This document shows positions 21,697 to 30,894 of a stretch of 57,190 nt of DNA, piece after piece. Under the pieces are notes generated by a model, which was not told the origin of the DNA, did not search any database, and worked only from the letters and a program-made list of their open reading frames with translations. The DNA is from Acidobacteriota bacterium. GTDB lineage: Bacteria > Acidobacteriota > B3-B38 > Guanabaribacteriales > JAGGZT01. The translations under genes were made by a program, and so were the position numbers. The stretch covers positions 1 through 57,190 of the forward strand of contig JAGGZT010000053.1 in NCBI GenBank assembly GCA_021161905.1. The letters are read 5' to 3'. Every line of letters begins with the position of its first letter. The first letter of the stretch is position 1.

Positions 21697-22563
21697 ATGG
21701 CACGTCGTCATCCTGATTGGCTTAAGGTCCGTTTCCCCAGTGGTGAGGAGTACCGGCGGGTGAAACTCTTACTGCGGAGGCTTCATCTCCATACCGTATG
21801 TGAGAGTGCTCGCTGTCCTAACATTGGGGAGTGCTTCAATCGCGGGGTGGCTACCTTTATGATCCTCGGTGATGTTTGTACCCGGAACTGTCGCTTCTGC
21901 AATGTAGAGAAAGGCGTCCCCTTACCCCTGGACCCTGAGGAGCCAAAGCGGGTGGCTGAAGCAGTGGTGAAGCTTAATCTCCGCTATGCGGTGATCACCT
22001 CGGTTACTCGGGACGACCTTCCCGATGGCGGTGCTGGCTTTTTTGCCGAGACGATAAAAATGATAAGAAAATATTCACCCTCAACCCGAGTAGAGGTGCT
22101 GATCCCCGATTTCAAGGGAGATCCTGAGGCGCTGGAGACCGTCCTTTCCGCTTCCCCCGATGTGCTCAATCATAACCTGGAAACGGTGAGAAGGCTCTAC
22201 CCCGAGGTTAGGCCCCAGGCGGATTACGAGCGTTCACTCGCTGTTCTGAAACGGGCGAAGGAACACGTCCCCTCTCTTCTCACTAAGTCTGGATTAATGG
22301 TTGGGTTAGGGGAGGATATCTCGGAGATAAAGGAGGCGATGGCAGATCTCCGGGAAACGGGATGCGACCTTCTCACCTTGGGACAGTACCTCCAGCCTAC
22401 CCCTTCTCATCTCCCCATTGCCCGCTATTACCATCCCGATGAGTTTAGGAAGCTCGCCAGAGAAGGGATGGAGATGGGGTTTTTGCATGTGGAGGCGGGT
22501 CCCCTTGTCCGCAGTTCTTACCGAGCAGATTTACAGTTTTCTCACCTGGATAGAGGTAAGTAA
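21697..22563 (+). CDS. lipA: Lipoyl synthase LipA
   Basis: Radical-SAM enzyme that inserts two sulfurs into octanoyl groups to make lipoyl cofactors. Both iron-sulfur motifs are complete: Cys35, Cys40 and Cys46 (CESARCPNIGEC) for the auxiliary cluster and Cys61, Cys65 and Cys68 (CTRNCRFC) for the SAM cluster. The C-terminal RSSYRAD motif carries the conserved Ser. No lipB or lplA lies next to it. It ends the plus-strand run that begins at the Wzm promoter. Confidence 0.96.
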   Translation: MARRHPDWLKVRFPSGEEYRRVKLLLRRLHLHTVCESARCPNIGECFNRGVATFMILGDVCTRNCRFCNVEKGVPLPLDPEEPKRVAEAVVKLNLRYAVITSVTRDDLPDGGAGFFAETIKMIRKYSPSTRVEVLIPDFKGDPEALETVLSASPDVLNHNLETVRRLYPEVRPQADYERSLAVLKRAKEHVPSLLTKSGLMVGLGEDISEIKEAMADLRETGCDLLTLGQYLQPTPSHLPIARYYHPDEFRKLAREGMEMGFLHVEAGPLVRSSYRADLQFSHLDRGK

Positions 22564-22585
22564 AAAAGAGGGCAAGATCGCCCTC
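22562..22585 (-). terminator. Intrinsic terminator of the minus-strand operon
   Basis: Read on the minus strand, a 6-bp stem GAGGGC/GCCCTC with a 6-base loop is followed by six T (complement of 22562-22567). It lies about 30 bases after the small membrane-protein gene and so closes that minus-strand operon. The T tract overlaps the lipA stop codon, so convergent transcripts meet here. On the plus strand no T run follows the stem. Confidence 0.75.
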
Positions 22586-22616
22586 CAAAAGTCTCCTCGT
22601 ATATTGGTTAGCTTTT

Positions 22617-22877
22617 CTACTTGAAATCTTCGCTGAACTTATAGGGTCTTCCAATGAAGGTGATCTGCTGGTTCTTTATCTTGTAGGCGTTTATTACCCC
22701 TCGTTGGGTGTTTATCAGCCATACGGTGCCTTTGCTTTCTACCGCGATCCACTCGCTATTGCCGCTTCCCTGAGCGTAAGCGATCACCGGCCGGGTGTAG
22801 CTGGTGTAGACCAAGGCAAGAAGCGCAAGTAGGATAAGGGTAAGTAGTATTTTGGTGGTTAAATCTACCTTTCCCAT
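22617..22877 (-). CDS. Small membrane-anchored protein of unknown function
   Basis: I do not recognise this 86-residue protein. It has one N-terminal membrane helix (ILLTLILLALLALVYTSY) and an extracytoplasmic tail with alternating strands (WIAVESKGTVWLINTQRGV, AYKIKNQQITFIGRPYKF). A strong GGGAGGGG ribosome site supports translation from ATG 22877. It lies 26 bases after uvrD on the same strand and before a terminator, so it is probably the last gene of that operon. Reality as a gene is likely; function is unknown. Confidence 0.75.
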   Translation of the reverse strand: MGKVDLTTKILLTLILLALLALVYTSYTRPVIAYAQGSGNSEWIAVESKGTVWLINTQRGVINAYKIKNQQITFIGRPYKFSEDFK

Positions 22878-22903
22878 TTCACCCCTCCCTTTTTATTTAG
22901 TCA

Positions 22904-25108
22904 CTAAAGCCTCTTTATTGGAGCATATTTTAACACAAATTTCTTCCTTCCTCGATTGGGGAAATAGACGGTTATCTTTTTCTCCTCTCCCTTTCCCTCC
23001 TCGTCGAGGACCACTCCCTCCCCGTATGTTTTGTGGATTACTCGACAGCCTGGAGCGATTTCTTCCTCTTCTTTTTCTTTAGGCAATTCTATCTCAATAC
23101 CTCTTTCGGCGAAGAACCGTTTTATGTTCTCTAAGCTCCCACCTTTCTCTTCTTTTCTTGGGGGAGTAGTTCTTCTCTCCTCCTCATCAGGGAGGTTGAT
23201 GAGCTCTGGGGGGATCTCGTTGAGGAAGCGGGAGGGATGGCGAAACTGATAACTCTCGAACACCCGCCTTCTTCCCGCTGAGGTGAGGTAAAGTTTCTTT
23301 TTCGCTCGGGTCATCCCCACATAGCAGAGCCTCCGCTCCTCCTCAAGCTCGTCCGGAGAATTGAGGCTTTTTGGATGGGGGAAAAGTCCTTCCTCCATCC
23401 CTACAAGGAAAACAACCGAGAATTCAAGTCCCTTAGCACAGTGAAGGGTCATTAACACCACCCTTGCTTCCTCTCCAAGATAGTCCTGATCCGAAGTGAG
23501 ATGAATCCGATCGAGGAACGAGGTAAGATCACCACCCTCGCTCTCCTCGAACTCCCGAGCAGCAACAATGAACTCCCTGATATTTGCGAGGCGGTCCTCT
23601 CCCTTTTCTCCCTCCTCGAGGAGATAGGAGGTATATCCGGATGCCTCAACCACCCTCCTTATCAACTTGGATGGAGGAAGGGTTTCGCTCTGTCTTCTGA
23701 GTTCTTCGATGAGGCTTACGAAGGAGCGAAGGGAGTGTTTCCCCCGGCTGGGAAGGGAGATCTCCTCAAGATGGTCTCGAATGGCGATGTAGAGGGGAAG
23801 TTTGTGGGAGGAGGCGAAGGAGGAGAGGACGGCGAAAGTCTTCTCCCCGATGCCCCGCGACGGGGTGTTTATCGCCCGTCTTAAGGCGATTTCATCATCG
23901 GGGTTTACCAGTAGGTTGAGATAGGCGGTTATGTCTTTGATCTCCTTTCGTTCGAAGAAGCGGAATCCGCCAATGATGGTATAGGGGATGCCCCTTCTCA
24001 CCAATGCTTCCTCGAACACCCGGGATTGGAAATTTGTTCGGTAGAGAACCGCTATCTCGGAGAAGGGAACCTTTCCCTTTAGCTGAGAGATCTTTCGGGC
24101 AACGAACTCTGCTTCCTCGAGTTCATCTCGCCCCTGAAAATAGCATATTTTCTCTCCTTCCTCATTATTAGTCCATAGATTTTTGCCCTTTCTCTTTTTG
24201 TTGTTCTTTATTAGGGCACCTGCAGCACTTAAGATCCTTTTGGTCGAGCGGTAATTCTCCTCGAGTCTTATCACCTTCGCTTCGGGGAAATCTCGCTCGA
24301 AGTCGAACACATTTCCTATCTCTGCCCCTCGGAAACGGTAGATGGACTGGTCCTCATCTCCCACCACACAGAGATTGCGATGTTTTCCTGCGAGTAGCCG
24401 TAGGATGAGATATTGGGGGCGATTGGTATCCTGGAACTCATCGACCAGGATATAGCGATAGAGTTCTTGATAGCGGGTTAATACTTCGGGAGAAGAATCC
24501 AGAAGATCAAGGGTTAGAAGGAGGAGATCGTCGAAGTCGAGGGCGTTTGCCCGTTTTAGTCGTTCCTGGTAGTGGGGAAATATCTTTTTTGTAAGTTCGT
24601 TTTTCGCCCCCGGGGGTAACGCTTCGATCGGGATCATTCGGTTTTTGAGCCAGCTTATCCTTGAGAGGGCTTCCCGAGGTTTTATCAAGGAGGGAGGGAT
24701 GCTCAACTCTCGCATAACCTCTTTCAACAAAGAGAGCTGGTCCTCTTCATCGTAGATAGCGAAATGGGAATTTATTGGGGAGTTAAGCTTTTCCACTTCA
24801 CATCTTAAAAACCGGGCGCAGAAAGAATGGAATGTGCCTATGAAAGGAAGGGATTTGAGAGAAACGAGCCCTTTTATCCGCTCCTTCATCTCGGAAGCGG
24901 CTTTGTTGGTGAAGGTAAGGGCGAGTATGTTTTCTGGGGGGACCCTTTCCTCTGAAAGGAGATAAGCGACCCGATAGGTAATCACCCGGGTTTTACCTGA
25001 GCCGGCACCCGCAAGCACCAGAAGTGGTCCCTCTGTGGTAACCACCGCTTCCCTCTGGGAGGGGTTGAGTTGAGATACGAGATCGAGCTCTGTCTTTCTT
25101 TTTGGCAC
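22904..25108 (-). CDS. pcrA: ATP-dependent DNA helicase PcrA/UvrD
   Basis: Superfamily 1A 3'-5' helicase of 734 residues used in nucleotide-excision repair, replication restart and mismatch repair. Motifs: LNPSQREAV (Q motif), GAGSGKT, LTFTNKAASEM, LVDEFQDTN, GDEDQSIYRFRGA, LEENYRST, TLHCAKGLEF and VGMTRAKKKLYL. The C-terminal GCRVIHKTYGEGVVL segment is the PcrA-type Tudor-like RNA-polymerase-binding domain. GTG 25108 has a GAGGGG site inside the end of the upstream clc gene, whose stop is one base away. Confidence 0.96.
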   Translation of the reverse strand: MPKRKTELDLVSQLNPSQREAVVTTEGPLLVLAGAGSGKTRVITYRVAYLLSEERVPPENILALTFTNKAASEMKERIKGLVSLKSLPFIGTFHSFCARFLRCEVEKLNSPINSHFAIYDEEDQLSLLKEVMRELSIPPSLIKPREALSRISWLKNRMIPIEALPPGAKNELTKKIFPHYQERLKRANALDFDDLLLLTLDLLDSSPEVLTRYQELYRYILVDEFQDTNRPQYLILRLLAGKHRNLCVVGDEDQSIYRFRGAEIGNVFDFERDFPEAKVIRLEENYRSTKRILSAAGALIKNNKKRKGKNLWTNNEEGEKICYFQGRDELEEAEFVARKISQLKGKVPFSEIAVLYRTNFQSRVFEEALVRRGIPYTIIGGFRFFERKEIKDITAYLNLLVNPDDEIALRRAINTPSRGIGEKTFAVLSSFASSHKLPLYIAIRDHLEEISLPSRGKHSLRSFVSLIEELRRQSETLPPSKLIRRVVEASGYTSYLLEEGEKGEDRLANIREFIVAAREFEESEGGDLTSFLDRIHLTSDQDYLGEEARVVLMTLHCAKGLEFSVVFLVGMEEGLFPHPKSLNSPDELEEERRLCYVGMTRAKKKLYLTSAGRRRVFESYQFRHPSRFLNEIPPELINLPDEEERRTTPPRKEEKGGSLENIKRFFAERGIEIELPKEKEEEEIAPGCRVIHKTYGEGVVLDEEGKGEEKKITVYFPNRGRKKFVLKYAPIKRL

Positions 25109-25109
25109 C

Positions 25110-26900
25110 TTACCCCTCTATGAGCGATCGTTTGGCAAGTGCCTGTTGGTAGGTACGGAGGATATCCCTCCTTCCCAATATACCTATCACCTTTCGCGAT
25201 CCTTTAGATTCTACCACCGGGATATGTTCGAAGTCTTTGATGCTGAAGGTTTCGAGGGCGGTAAGGAGATTAGCATCCTCAGGAATCGAAGGGACATCCT
25301 TCGTTTGAGCGATGTCTCGGGCTACCGCTTTCTCCCTTCTTCCTCCTCCTTTGCCTATGAACCGCTTTATTAAATCGTAGGAGACGATTCCGACGAGTCT
25401 TCCCTCTTTATCCACCACCGGTAATTGGCGGTAAGGGCTCTCAAGGAGGATACCCACCACTTCAGTGAAGGGAGCGTCCTCCGGTATCACCACCTTTGAC
25501 CCCGATAAGGCGTTCTTAACCAAAATCGAAGCAAGGATCGCCTCTTCCCTTCCTCGTTTAATATTGACCCCTCTACGGAGCAGTTTTAGGGTGTAGATGG
25601 AGGGTTCTTTCAGCCTTCTTGCTACCACAGTGCTTATTACGGCGGCAACCATCAGGGGGAGGATTATGGTATAGTCCCTGGTGAGTTCGAAGAGGATAAG
25701 AATAGCGGTTATTGGGGCGTGGGTCGTTCCGGCAACCAATGCCCCCATTCCTACCAGGCTGTAAGCCCCAGGGCTTGCTGTTATCGCGGGATAGAAATGG
25801 TGGAAAAACTCGCCTAAGCTACCCCCAAGCATCGCTCCGATGAAGAGAGAGGGGGCGAAGATACCTCCAGAACCGCCAGCACCGAGGGTGATCGAGGTAG
25901 CTACCACCTTTAGAAAGGTGAGGAAGAGGAGGAAGGTCAGAGTGAGCTTTCCGAAGAGAGCGAGGTCTATGGTCTCATACCCCACCCCGAAGATGTGGGG
26001 GAACTTGAGGCCTATTGCCCCGATGATCAACCCGCCGATCGCTGGTTTTATAAACTCGGGTATCTTCCCCATATTTTCAAATAGGTCTTCCGTCTTATAA
26101 AGGAGGGTGGTGAAGAAGACCGCTACCAAGCCTGCTGCTATTCCGAGCAGAGCGTAGAGAAAAATTTCGTAAGCACTTACCAGTCGGTATGAAGGAATGG
26201 AAAAGGCGGGTTGATTCCCGAGGTAGAAGTGAGCGATAACCGTGGCGGTAACAGAGGAGAGAACGATGGGGCTGAAGGTGTTGATACCGAAGTCCCCAAG
26301 GATGACTTCAAGGGCGAACATCACCCCAGCAATAGGAGCGTTAAAGGTGGCGGCTATCCCCCCCGCAGCTCCGCAACCCACCAGTGTCTTTCTCATCCTT
26401 TCGGACACCCGGAGGAATTGGCCTATGGCAGAGCCAGCGGAAGAGCCGATCTGAACGATTGGTCCCTCGCGCCCCACCGATCCTCCAGAACCAATGCAGA
26501 TAGCAGAAACGAGGATCTTCACCAACCCTACCCTGCCCCTTATCTTCCCTCCGCGAAGGGCTACCGCTTCCATTACCTCGGGAACCCCGTGTCCCTTTGT
26601 CTCCCGAGCGAGCTTGACGATGATCGGTCCAATTATAAGTCCGCCTAAAGCAGGAATGAGGAGAATGCGGTACCAGGGGGTTGAGACGAGGGTCCAAAGG
26701 AAGTTTTCTCCTGGTCCATAGAAAAGATTCTGGAAAAAGCGGATCAGAAGACGGAAAAGGACCGCCCCGTATCCACTAATAACCCCTATTGCTACCGCAA
26801 GTAAAGCCGCCCCCAGCTCTGGAGAGCGTCGAAACAGATGGTGGAAAAGTTTGCCCACCTTTATCCTGACAGAGCGAATCATCTCTTTCGATCCTTCCAT
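25110..26900 (-). CDS. CLC-family chloride channel/transporter with C-terminal CBS pair
   Basis: The 596-residue membrane protein has the CLC selectivity motifs KGHGVPEV (residues 102-109), GREGP with the gating Glu145, and GGIFAPSLFIG. Two CBS domains follow from about residue 460, which usually bind adenine nucleotides. At the position of the E. coli proton glutamate (Glu203) there is Val199 (FALEV), as in CLC channels rather than exchangers. ATG 26900 is the longest start; ATG 26882, with a GGAAGGA site, is a fair alternative. One base separates it from uvrD. Confidence 0.93.
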   Translation of the reverse strand: MEGSKEMIRSVRIKVGKLFHHLFRRSPELGAALLAVAIGVISGYGAVLFRLLIRFFQNLFYGPGENFLWTLVSTPWYRILLIPALGGLIIGPIIVKLARETKGHGVPEVMEAVALRGGKIRGRVGLVKILVSAICIGSGGSVGREGPIVQIGSSAGSAIGQFLRVSERMRKTLVGCGAAGGIAATFNAPIAGVMFALEVILGDFGINTFSPIVLSSVTATVIAHFYLGNQPAFSIPSYRLVSAYEIFLYALLGIAAGLVAVFFTTLLYKTEDLFENMGKIPEFIKPAIGGLIIGAIGLKFPHIFGVGYETIDLALFGKLTLTFLLFLTFLKVVATSITLGAGGSGGIFAPSLFIGAMLGGSLGEFFHHFYPAITASPGAYSLVGMGALVAGTTHAPITAILILFELTRDYTIILPLMVAAVISTVVARRLKEPSIYTLKLLRRGVNIKRGREEAILASILVKNALSGSKVVIPEDAPFTEVVGILLESPYRQLPVVDKEGRLVGIVSYDLIKRFIGKGGGRREKAVARDIAQTKDVPSIPEDANLLTALETFSIKDFEHIPVVESKGSRKVIGILGRRDILRTYQQALAKRSLIEG

Positions 26901-26923
26901 TGGGCTAACCTCGAAGTCGGCTT

Positions 26924-28753
26924 TTATTCTACAGTAACGCTTTTTGCCAGGTTTCGCGGTTGGTCCACATCGCAGCCACGGCGGATAGCGATGTAATAAG
27001 CGAGAAGCTGTAAGGGGATTGCGGTTAGAAGGGGTGAGAGGAGGTAATTTGTCTTTGGTATCTTGAGGACAAAATCCGCCCTCTTTTCAATCTCGGTATC
27101 CTCCTCGTTCGCCACCACAATGACTATTCCATTCCGTGCCCTTACCTCCTCGATGTTCCCCAGCATCTTCTCGTAGACCCGATCTCGGGGAGCGATAGCC
27201 ACTACGGGAAAGGCGCCGTCAATCAAGGCGATGGGACCGTGTTTCATTTCCCCTGCAGGATACCCTTCGGCGTGAATGTAGGATATTTCTTTCAGCTTCA
27301 ACGCTCCCTCAAGGGCAATGGGATAGTTTATCCCCCTTCCCAAGTATAAAAAGTTCTCAAAACGGAAGAGCTCCCGGGCAATAAGCTCGATCTCCTCCGC
27401 ATTAGCGAGGATATCTTCCATCTTTTTGGGGATGGTGGAGAGTTCGGTAAGTTCCCCTCTTACCCCATCTGAGGAAAGTATCCCCTTCGCTTGCCCAAGG
27501 TGAAGGGCAAAGAGGGATAAAGCGGCAAGCTGTGCAGTAAAGGTTTTGGTAGAAGCGACCCCAATTTCAGGTCCAGCATGGGTATAGATCACCCCATCTG
27601 CTTTCCTGGTTGCCATACTTCCCACCACATTGCAGATGGTGATTACCTTTGACCCCATCTTTTTGGCTAAATCCATCGCTGCCAAAGTATCCGCTGTCTC
27701 ACCGGACTGAGTTATGGCTATGGTGAGATCACTCTCCCCTGCTACCGGTTTCCGATAGCGGAATTCGGAACCATAATCGACCTCAACCGGTATCCGGGCA
27801 AGTTCCTCTATCATAAACTTCCCGCAAAGGGAGGCATGCCACGAGGTGCCGCAGGCAACGATGAAGATGCGATTTATTCCGGCGAGCTCCTTTCTCGAGA
27901 GGCCAATCTCGTCAAGGATCACCTCTCCCCGCTCGAGGGAGTATCGCCCGAGGATGGTATCCCTTACCGCTCGTGGCTGTTCGTGGATCTCCTTCTGCAT
28001 AAAATGGCGGTAGCCCCCCTTTTCCGCCATTACTGGATCCCAGTCTATATGTCGGGTCTCCTTTTTAATCTGTTCTCCTGAGAAGTTAATTACTCTTATC
28101 CCTTCTTTGGTTATAATGGTAAGTTCCCCGTCATCGAGGAAGATCACTTCCCGAGTATGAAAGAGAAGTGGCGGAAGATCGGAGGCGAGGAAATACTCCC
28201 CCTCTCCTATCCCGAGGACGAGAGGGGGTCCTTTTTTCACCCCGATGATCTTTCCTGGGTCACGAGTTGAAATCACCGCCAGGGCATAGACCCCAGCGAG
28301 TTTTTTGATGGCAGTGAGTACCGCTTCCTCAAGCGTTTCCGTAAAATTCTCCTCGATCAGATGGGCGATCACCTCGGTATCGGTCTCGGTTATGAACTTG
28401 TGCCCTCGGGAGGAAAGCTCTTTTCTCAATGAGAGGTAGTTTTCGATTATCCCATTGTGAACGACTACGATCTCCCCTCTGCAGTCGCGATGGGGATGGG
28501 CGTTTTCCTCCGACGGTCTGCCATGGGTTGCCCATCTGGTATGCCCCACTCCACAGGAGCCGGAAATGGGATTGCTTGTTATCAACTTCTCGAGGTTGGC
28601 GATTTTCCCTACACTTCGCCTCAACTCGAGCCCATTTTTCCCGATCACTGCTATGCCCGCGGAATCATACCCTCGATAGGCGAGGTGCTTCAATCCATCA
28701 ATGATGATGGGAACGGCATCTTTTTCCCCTAAGTATCCAATTATACCGCACAT
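26924..28753 (-). CDS. glmS: Glutamine-fructose-6-phosphate aminotransferase (isomerizing) GlmS
   Basis: First committed step of UDP-GlcNAc synthesis for peptidoglycan and lipopolysaccharide. The 609-residue protein begins MCGIIGYLG with the nucleophile Cys2, has LAYRGYDSAG and HTRWATHG in the glutaminase half, two SIS sugar-isomerase domains (ITQSGETADT) and the C-terminal LAKSVTVE with the catalytic Lys. Its start overlaps the glmU stop, so the two consecutive pathway enzymes are translationally coupled. No glmS ribozyme is expected or seen, since no untranslated leader is present. Confidence 0.97.
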   Translation of the reverse strand: MCGIIGYLGEKDAVPIIIDGLKHLAYRGYDSAGIAVIGKNGLELRRSVGKIANLEKLITSNPISGSCGVGHTRWATHGRPSEENAHPHRDCRGEIVVVHNGIIENYLSLRKELSSRGHKFITETDTEVIAHLIEENFTETLEEAVLTAIKKLAGVYALAVISTRDPGKIIGVKKGPPLVLGIGEGEYFLASDLPPLLFHTREVIFLDDGELTIITKEGIRVINFSGEQIKKETRHIDWDPVMAEKGGYRHFMQKEIHEQPRAVRDTILGRYSLERGEVILDEIGLSRKELAGINRIFIVACGTSWHASLCGKFMIEELARIPVEVDYGSEFRYRKPVAGESDLTIAITQSGETADTLAAMDLAKKMGSKVITICNVVGSMATRKADGVIYTHAGPEIGVASTKTFTAQLAALSLFALHLGQAKGILSSDGVRGELTELSTIPKKMEDILANAEEIELIARELFRFENFLYLGRGINYPIALEGALKLKEISYIHAEGYPAGEMKHGPIALIDGAFPVVAIAPRDRVYEKMLGNIEEVRARNGIVIVVANEEDTEIEKRADFVLKIPKTNYLLSPLLTAIPLQLLAYYIAIRRGCDVDQPRNLAKSVTVE

Positions 28754-30138
28754 CAGTCCTTCTTTTTCCTCCTTTTGAGAGCCCAGTCTTTTATTATCAC
28801 CTGCTTTGCCCTTCCAATGGCGAGGGCGTTCTCCGGAACATCGTGGGTTATGGTTGAACCAGCGCCAATATATGAACCAGCGCCGATCTTGATCGGAGCG
28901 ACGAGGGCGGTGTTGCTACCGATAAACGCCTCGGGACCAATTATCGTGGGGTGCTTGGAGACGCCGTCGTAATTGCAGGTGATGGTTCCCGCCCCTACAT
29001 TAACTCCAGGACCTACGGTGCTATCCCCCAGGTAAGAGAGGTGAGAGGCTTTACTCCCCTCCCCGATTTCGGAGTTTTTCACCTCTACAAAATTCCCTAT
29101 CTTGGCCTTCTCCCCGATCTTTGTCTCCGGTCTTATTCGGGAAAAGGGACCGATCTTAGCAGCACGGCCGATCTCCGCCCCCATTATCACCGTATTGGGG
29201 TAGATTGTTACCTCTTCGGCGGTAACTGTGTCCACAAGATAGGTAAAGGGATGAATTTCACTTCCTCTTCCGATGCGGGAGCGACCTCTTATAACCACGA
29301 AGGGGTGAATGATGGCATCTGGTTCCACGATTACCCCAGGTTCGATGAAGGTGGAGAGAGGATCGATAATGGTAGCCCCAGAAAGGGCAAGTTCGGTGAG
29401 GATCCGCTCCCGGAGGATCCTGGTAGCTGCTGAAAGCTCGATCCGATTGTTAACCCCAAGGGTCTCCTTAGGGTCAGGAGCAGGAAACAATCCTATCTTT
29501 TCTCCCCGTTTCTTCAAAAGGGGGAGGGCGTCGGGAAGATAGTATTCTCCCTGCTCATTATCCCGTTTTATCTCAGGGATTACGGTGAAGGGGTGAGGGA
29601 GGGAGAAAATATAGACTCCGGCGTTTACTTCCTTTATTCTTCTCTCCCCCGGGGTAGCGTCCCGCTCTTCGACGATGTGGGAAAATCCTCCTCCGTCGTT
29701 GCGAATGATCCGCCCGTAGCCAGTAGGGTCCTCAAGAACAGTGGTGAGTACCGTTGCCTTGTTTTTTTCTTTTCGGTGGAAGGAAAGCATTGCGGAGAGG
29801 GTTTCCCCTCGGAGAAGGGGGGTATCGCCGTTTACTACCATTAGTTCCCCCTCTTCATCCTCAAGGTAAGAAGAGAGGATGGAAAGAGCGTGGGCGGTGC
29901 CGAACTGTTCCTTTTGGGTGACAAAGGTGAGGGGGAAATCGGCAAATTCTTTTCTTACTTCTTCCTCGCCGGTTCCTACTACGACAAATAATCTCCTCGG
30001 AGAAAGATAGCGTACTGCTTCTATTACATAAAAAAGCATTGGTCTTCCCAGGATGGGATGAAGCACCTTAGGAAGAGCAGAAGACATCCTCTTCCCCTTC
30101 CCGGCTGCTAAGATGGCAACAGTGAGTTTCTTTCCCAT
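28753..30138 (-). CDS. glmU: Bifunctional GlcN-1-P acetyltransferase/GlcNAc-1-P uridyltransferase GlmU
   Basis: Makes UDP-GlcNAc. The N-terminal uridyltransferase domain shows ILAAGKGKRMSSALPKVLH, GTAHAL and NGDTPLL; the C-terminal left-handed beta-helix acetyltransferase has hexapeptide repeats and the conserved stretches RIRPETKIGEKAKIGNFVE, HLSYLGDS and NVGAGTITCNYDG. The length of 461 residues is normal. It directly precedes glmS, giving a two-gene amino-sugar module within a larger minus-strand operon. Confidence 0.97.
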   Translation of the reverse strand: MGKKLTVAILAAGKGKRMSSALPKVLHPILGRPMLFYVIEAVRYLSPRRLFVVVGTGEEEVRKEFADFPLTFVTQKEQFGTAHALSILSSYLEDEEGELMVVNGDTPLLRGETLSAMLSFHRKEKNKATVLTTVLEDPTGYGRIIRNDGGGFSHIVEERDATPGERRIKEVNAGVYIFSLPHPFTVIPEIKRDNEQGEYYLPDALPLLKKRGEKIGLFPAPDPKETLGVNNRIELSAATRILRERILTELALSGATIIDPLSTFIEPGVIVEPDAIIHPFVVIRGRSRIGRGSEIHPFTYLVDTVTAEEVTIYPNTVIMGAEIGRAAKIGPFSRIRPETKIGEKAKIGNFVEVKNSEIGEGSKASHLSYLGDSTVGPGVNVGAGTITCNYDGVSKHPTIIGPEAFIGSNTALVAPIKIGAGSYIGAGSTITHDVPENALAIGRAKQVIIKDWALKRRKKKD

Positions 30139-30157
30139 TCGGAGCTCCGGAATGTGG

Positions 30158-30835
30158 TTAATCTTTCTTTGTACTTCCGGTCAGCTTGATGAACTCCTTT
30201 TTCTCTCGAAGAGGGGCAAAGTCGTCCTCTTCCCGAGCGAGGATGCGGTTTGCTGGGTTAAGCTCTATTGCCCGTTTAAGGTTCTTAATCGCTTCCTTCT
30301 CCTTTCCCAATTGAGCATAAGCACCGGCTATAAGGTAGAGGATTTTTTCATTGTTTGGAGAGAGCCCAAGAGCTTTTTGGTAGTAAGAGAGGGCTTCTTC
30401 ATATTCCCCACGATTGCCGTGAATTATCCCTAGATAATAGAAATCCTCAGCGGTTTTAGGGGTGAATATCTCCTCTGAGAGTCGCCGGTCGCAGATGGTG
30501 ATGTAGGTCTTTGCCCGGTCGCAGATGCTTGCTCGCTCTGGGAACTCCTTGATTATCCGCTCAAACCGTTTTCTTGCCTCAGCGTACTCCCCCTCCCTTA
30601 GCTTGAAGAGCCCCTCTTCATAGAGGCAGAGCGCCTTGTCTTTTTCCTTGGGCTTTACCTCGGTCACCTTTTCCACCTCCTTCACTTTTTCCTTTCTCCG
30701 TAGCCCTAAGCGTCTTAATTTCGCTTCGATCGAGCGTTCGGTAGTATTGAGTTTCTCTGCAAGCTCTTTGTTGCTAAATTTCCTAAAATTTTTGCGGAGG
30801 AAGCGCTCTTCTTCCTCCGAGAAGACCTTAGGCAC
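30158..30835 (-). CDS. HTH (Myb/SANT-like) plus tetratricopeptide-repeat protein
   Basis: Unassigned two-part protein of 225 residues. Residues 1-45 (FSEEEERFLRKNF, SNKELAEKLNTTERSIEAKLRRLGL) look like a short tri-helical HTH of the Myb/SANT or GcrA-like kind. After a Lys/Glu linker come TPR units (ALCLYEEGLFKLREGEYAEA, FYYLGIIHGNRGEYEEALSY, YLIAGAYAQLGKEKEAIKNL). I chose GTG 30835, which has an AAAGGAAG site; the longer TTG at 30853 lacks one and would sit upstream of the predicted transcript start. There is no signal peptide, so it is cytoplasmic. Confidence 0.78.
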   Translation of the reverse strand: MPKVFSEEEERFLRKNFRKFSNKELAEKLNTTERSIEAKLRRLGLRRKEKVKEVEKVTEVKPKEKDKALCLYEEGLFKLREGEYAEARKRFERIIKEFPERASICDRAKTYITICDRRLSEEIFTPKTAEDFYYLGIIHGNRGEYEEALSYYQKALGLSPNNEKILYLIAGAYAQLGKEKEAIKNLKRAIELNPANRILAREEDDFAPLREKKEFIKLTGSTKKD

Positions 30836-30856
30836 TGTGATTCTTCCTTTCAATCA

Positions 30857-30888
30857 ATTATATTAACACACAAGGATAAGCGGTTCAA
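30857..30888 (-). promoter_or_regulatory. Possible promoter of the TPR-glmU-glmS-clc-pcrA operon
   Basis: On the minus strand a perfect TATAAT (complement of 30857-30862) lies 22 bases upstream of the preferred GTG start. TTGAAC (30883-30888) is the nearest -35-like sequence, but the 20-base spacing is long. The -10 is good and the -35 is weak, so confidence is moderate. Confidence 0.45.
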
Positions 30889-30894
30889 GAGCGT

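Noticed and set aside
22562-22590. Terminator for lipA on the plus strand
   Set aside because: The hairpin is followed by CAAAAG, not a T run, on the plus strand; the T tract is only on the minus strand.
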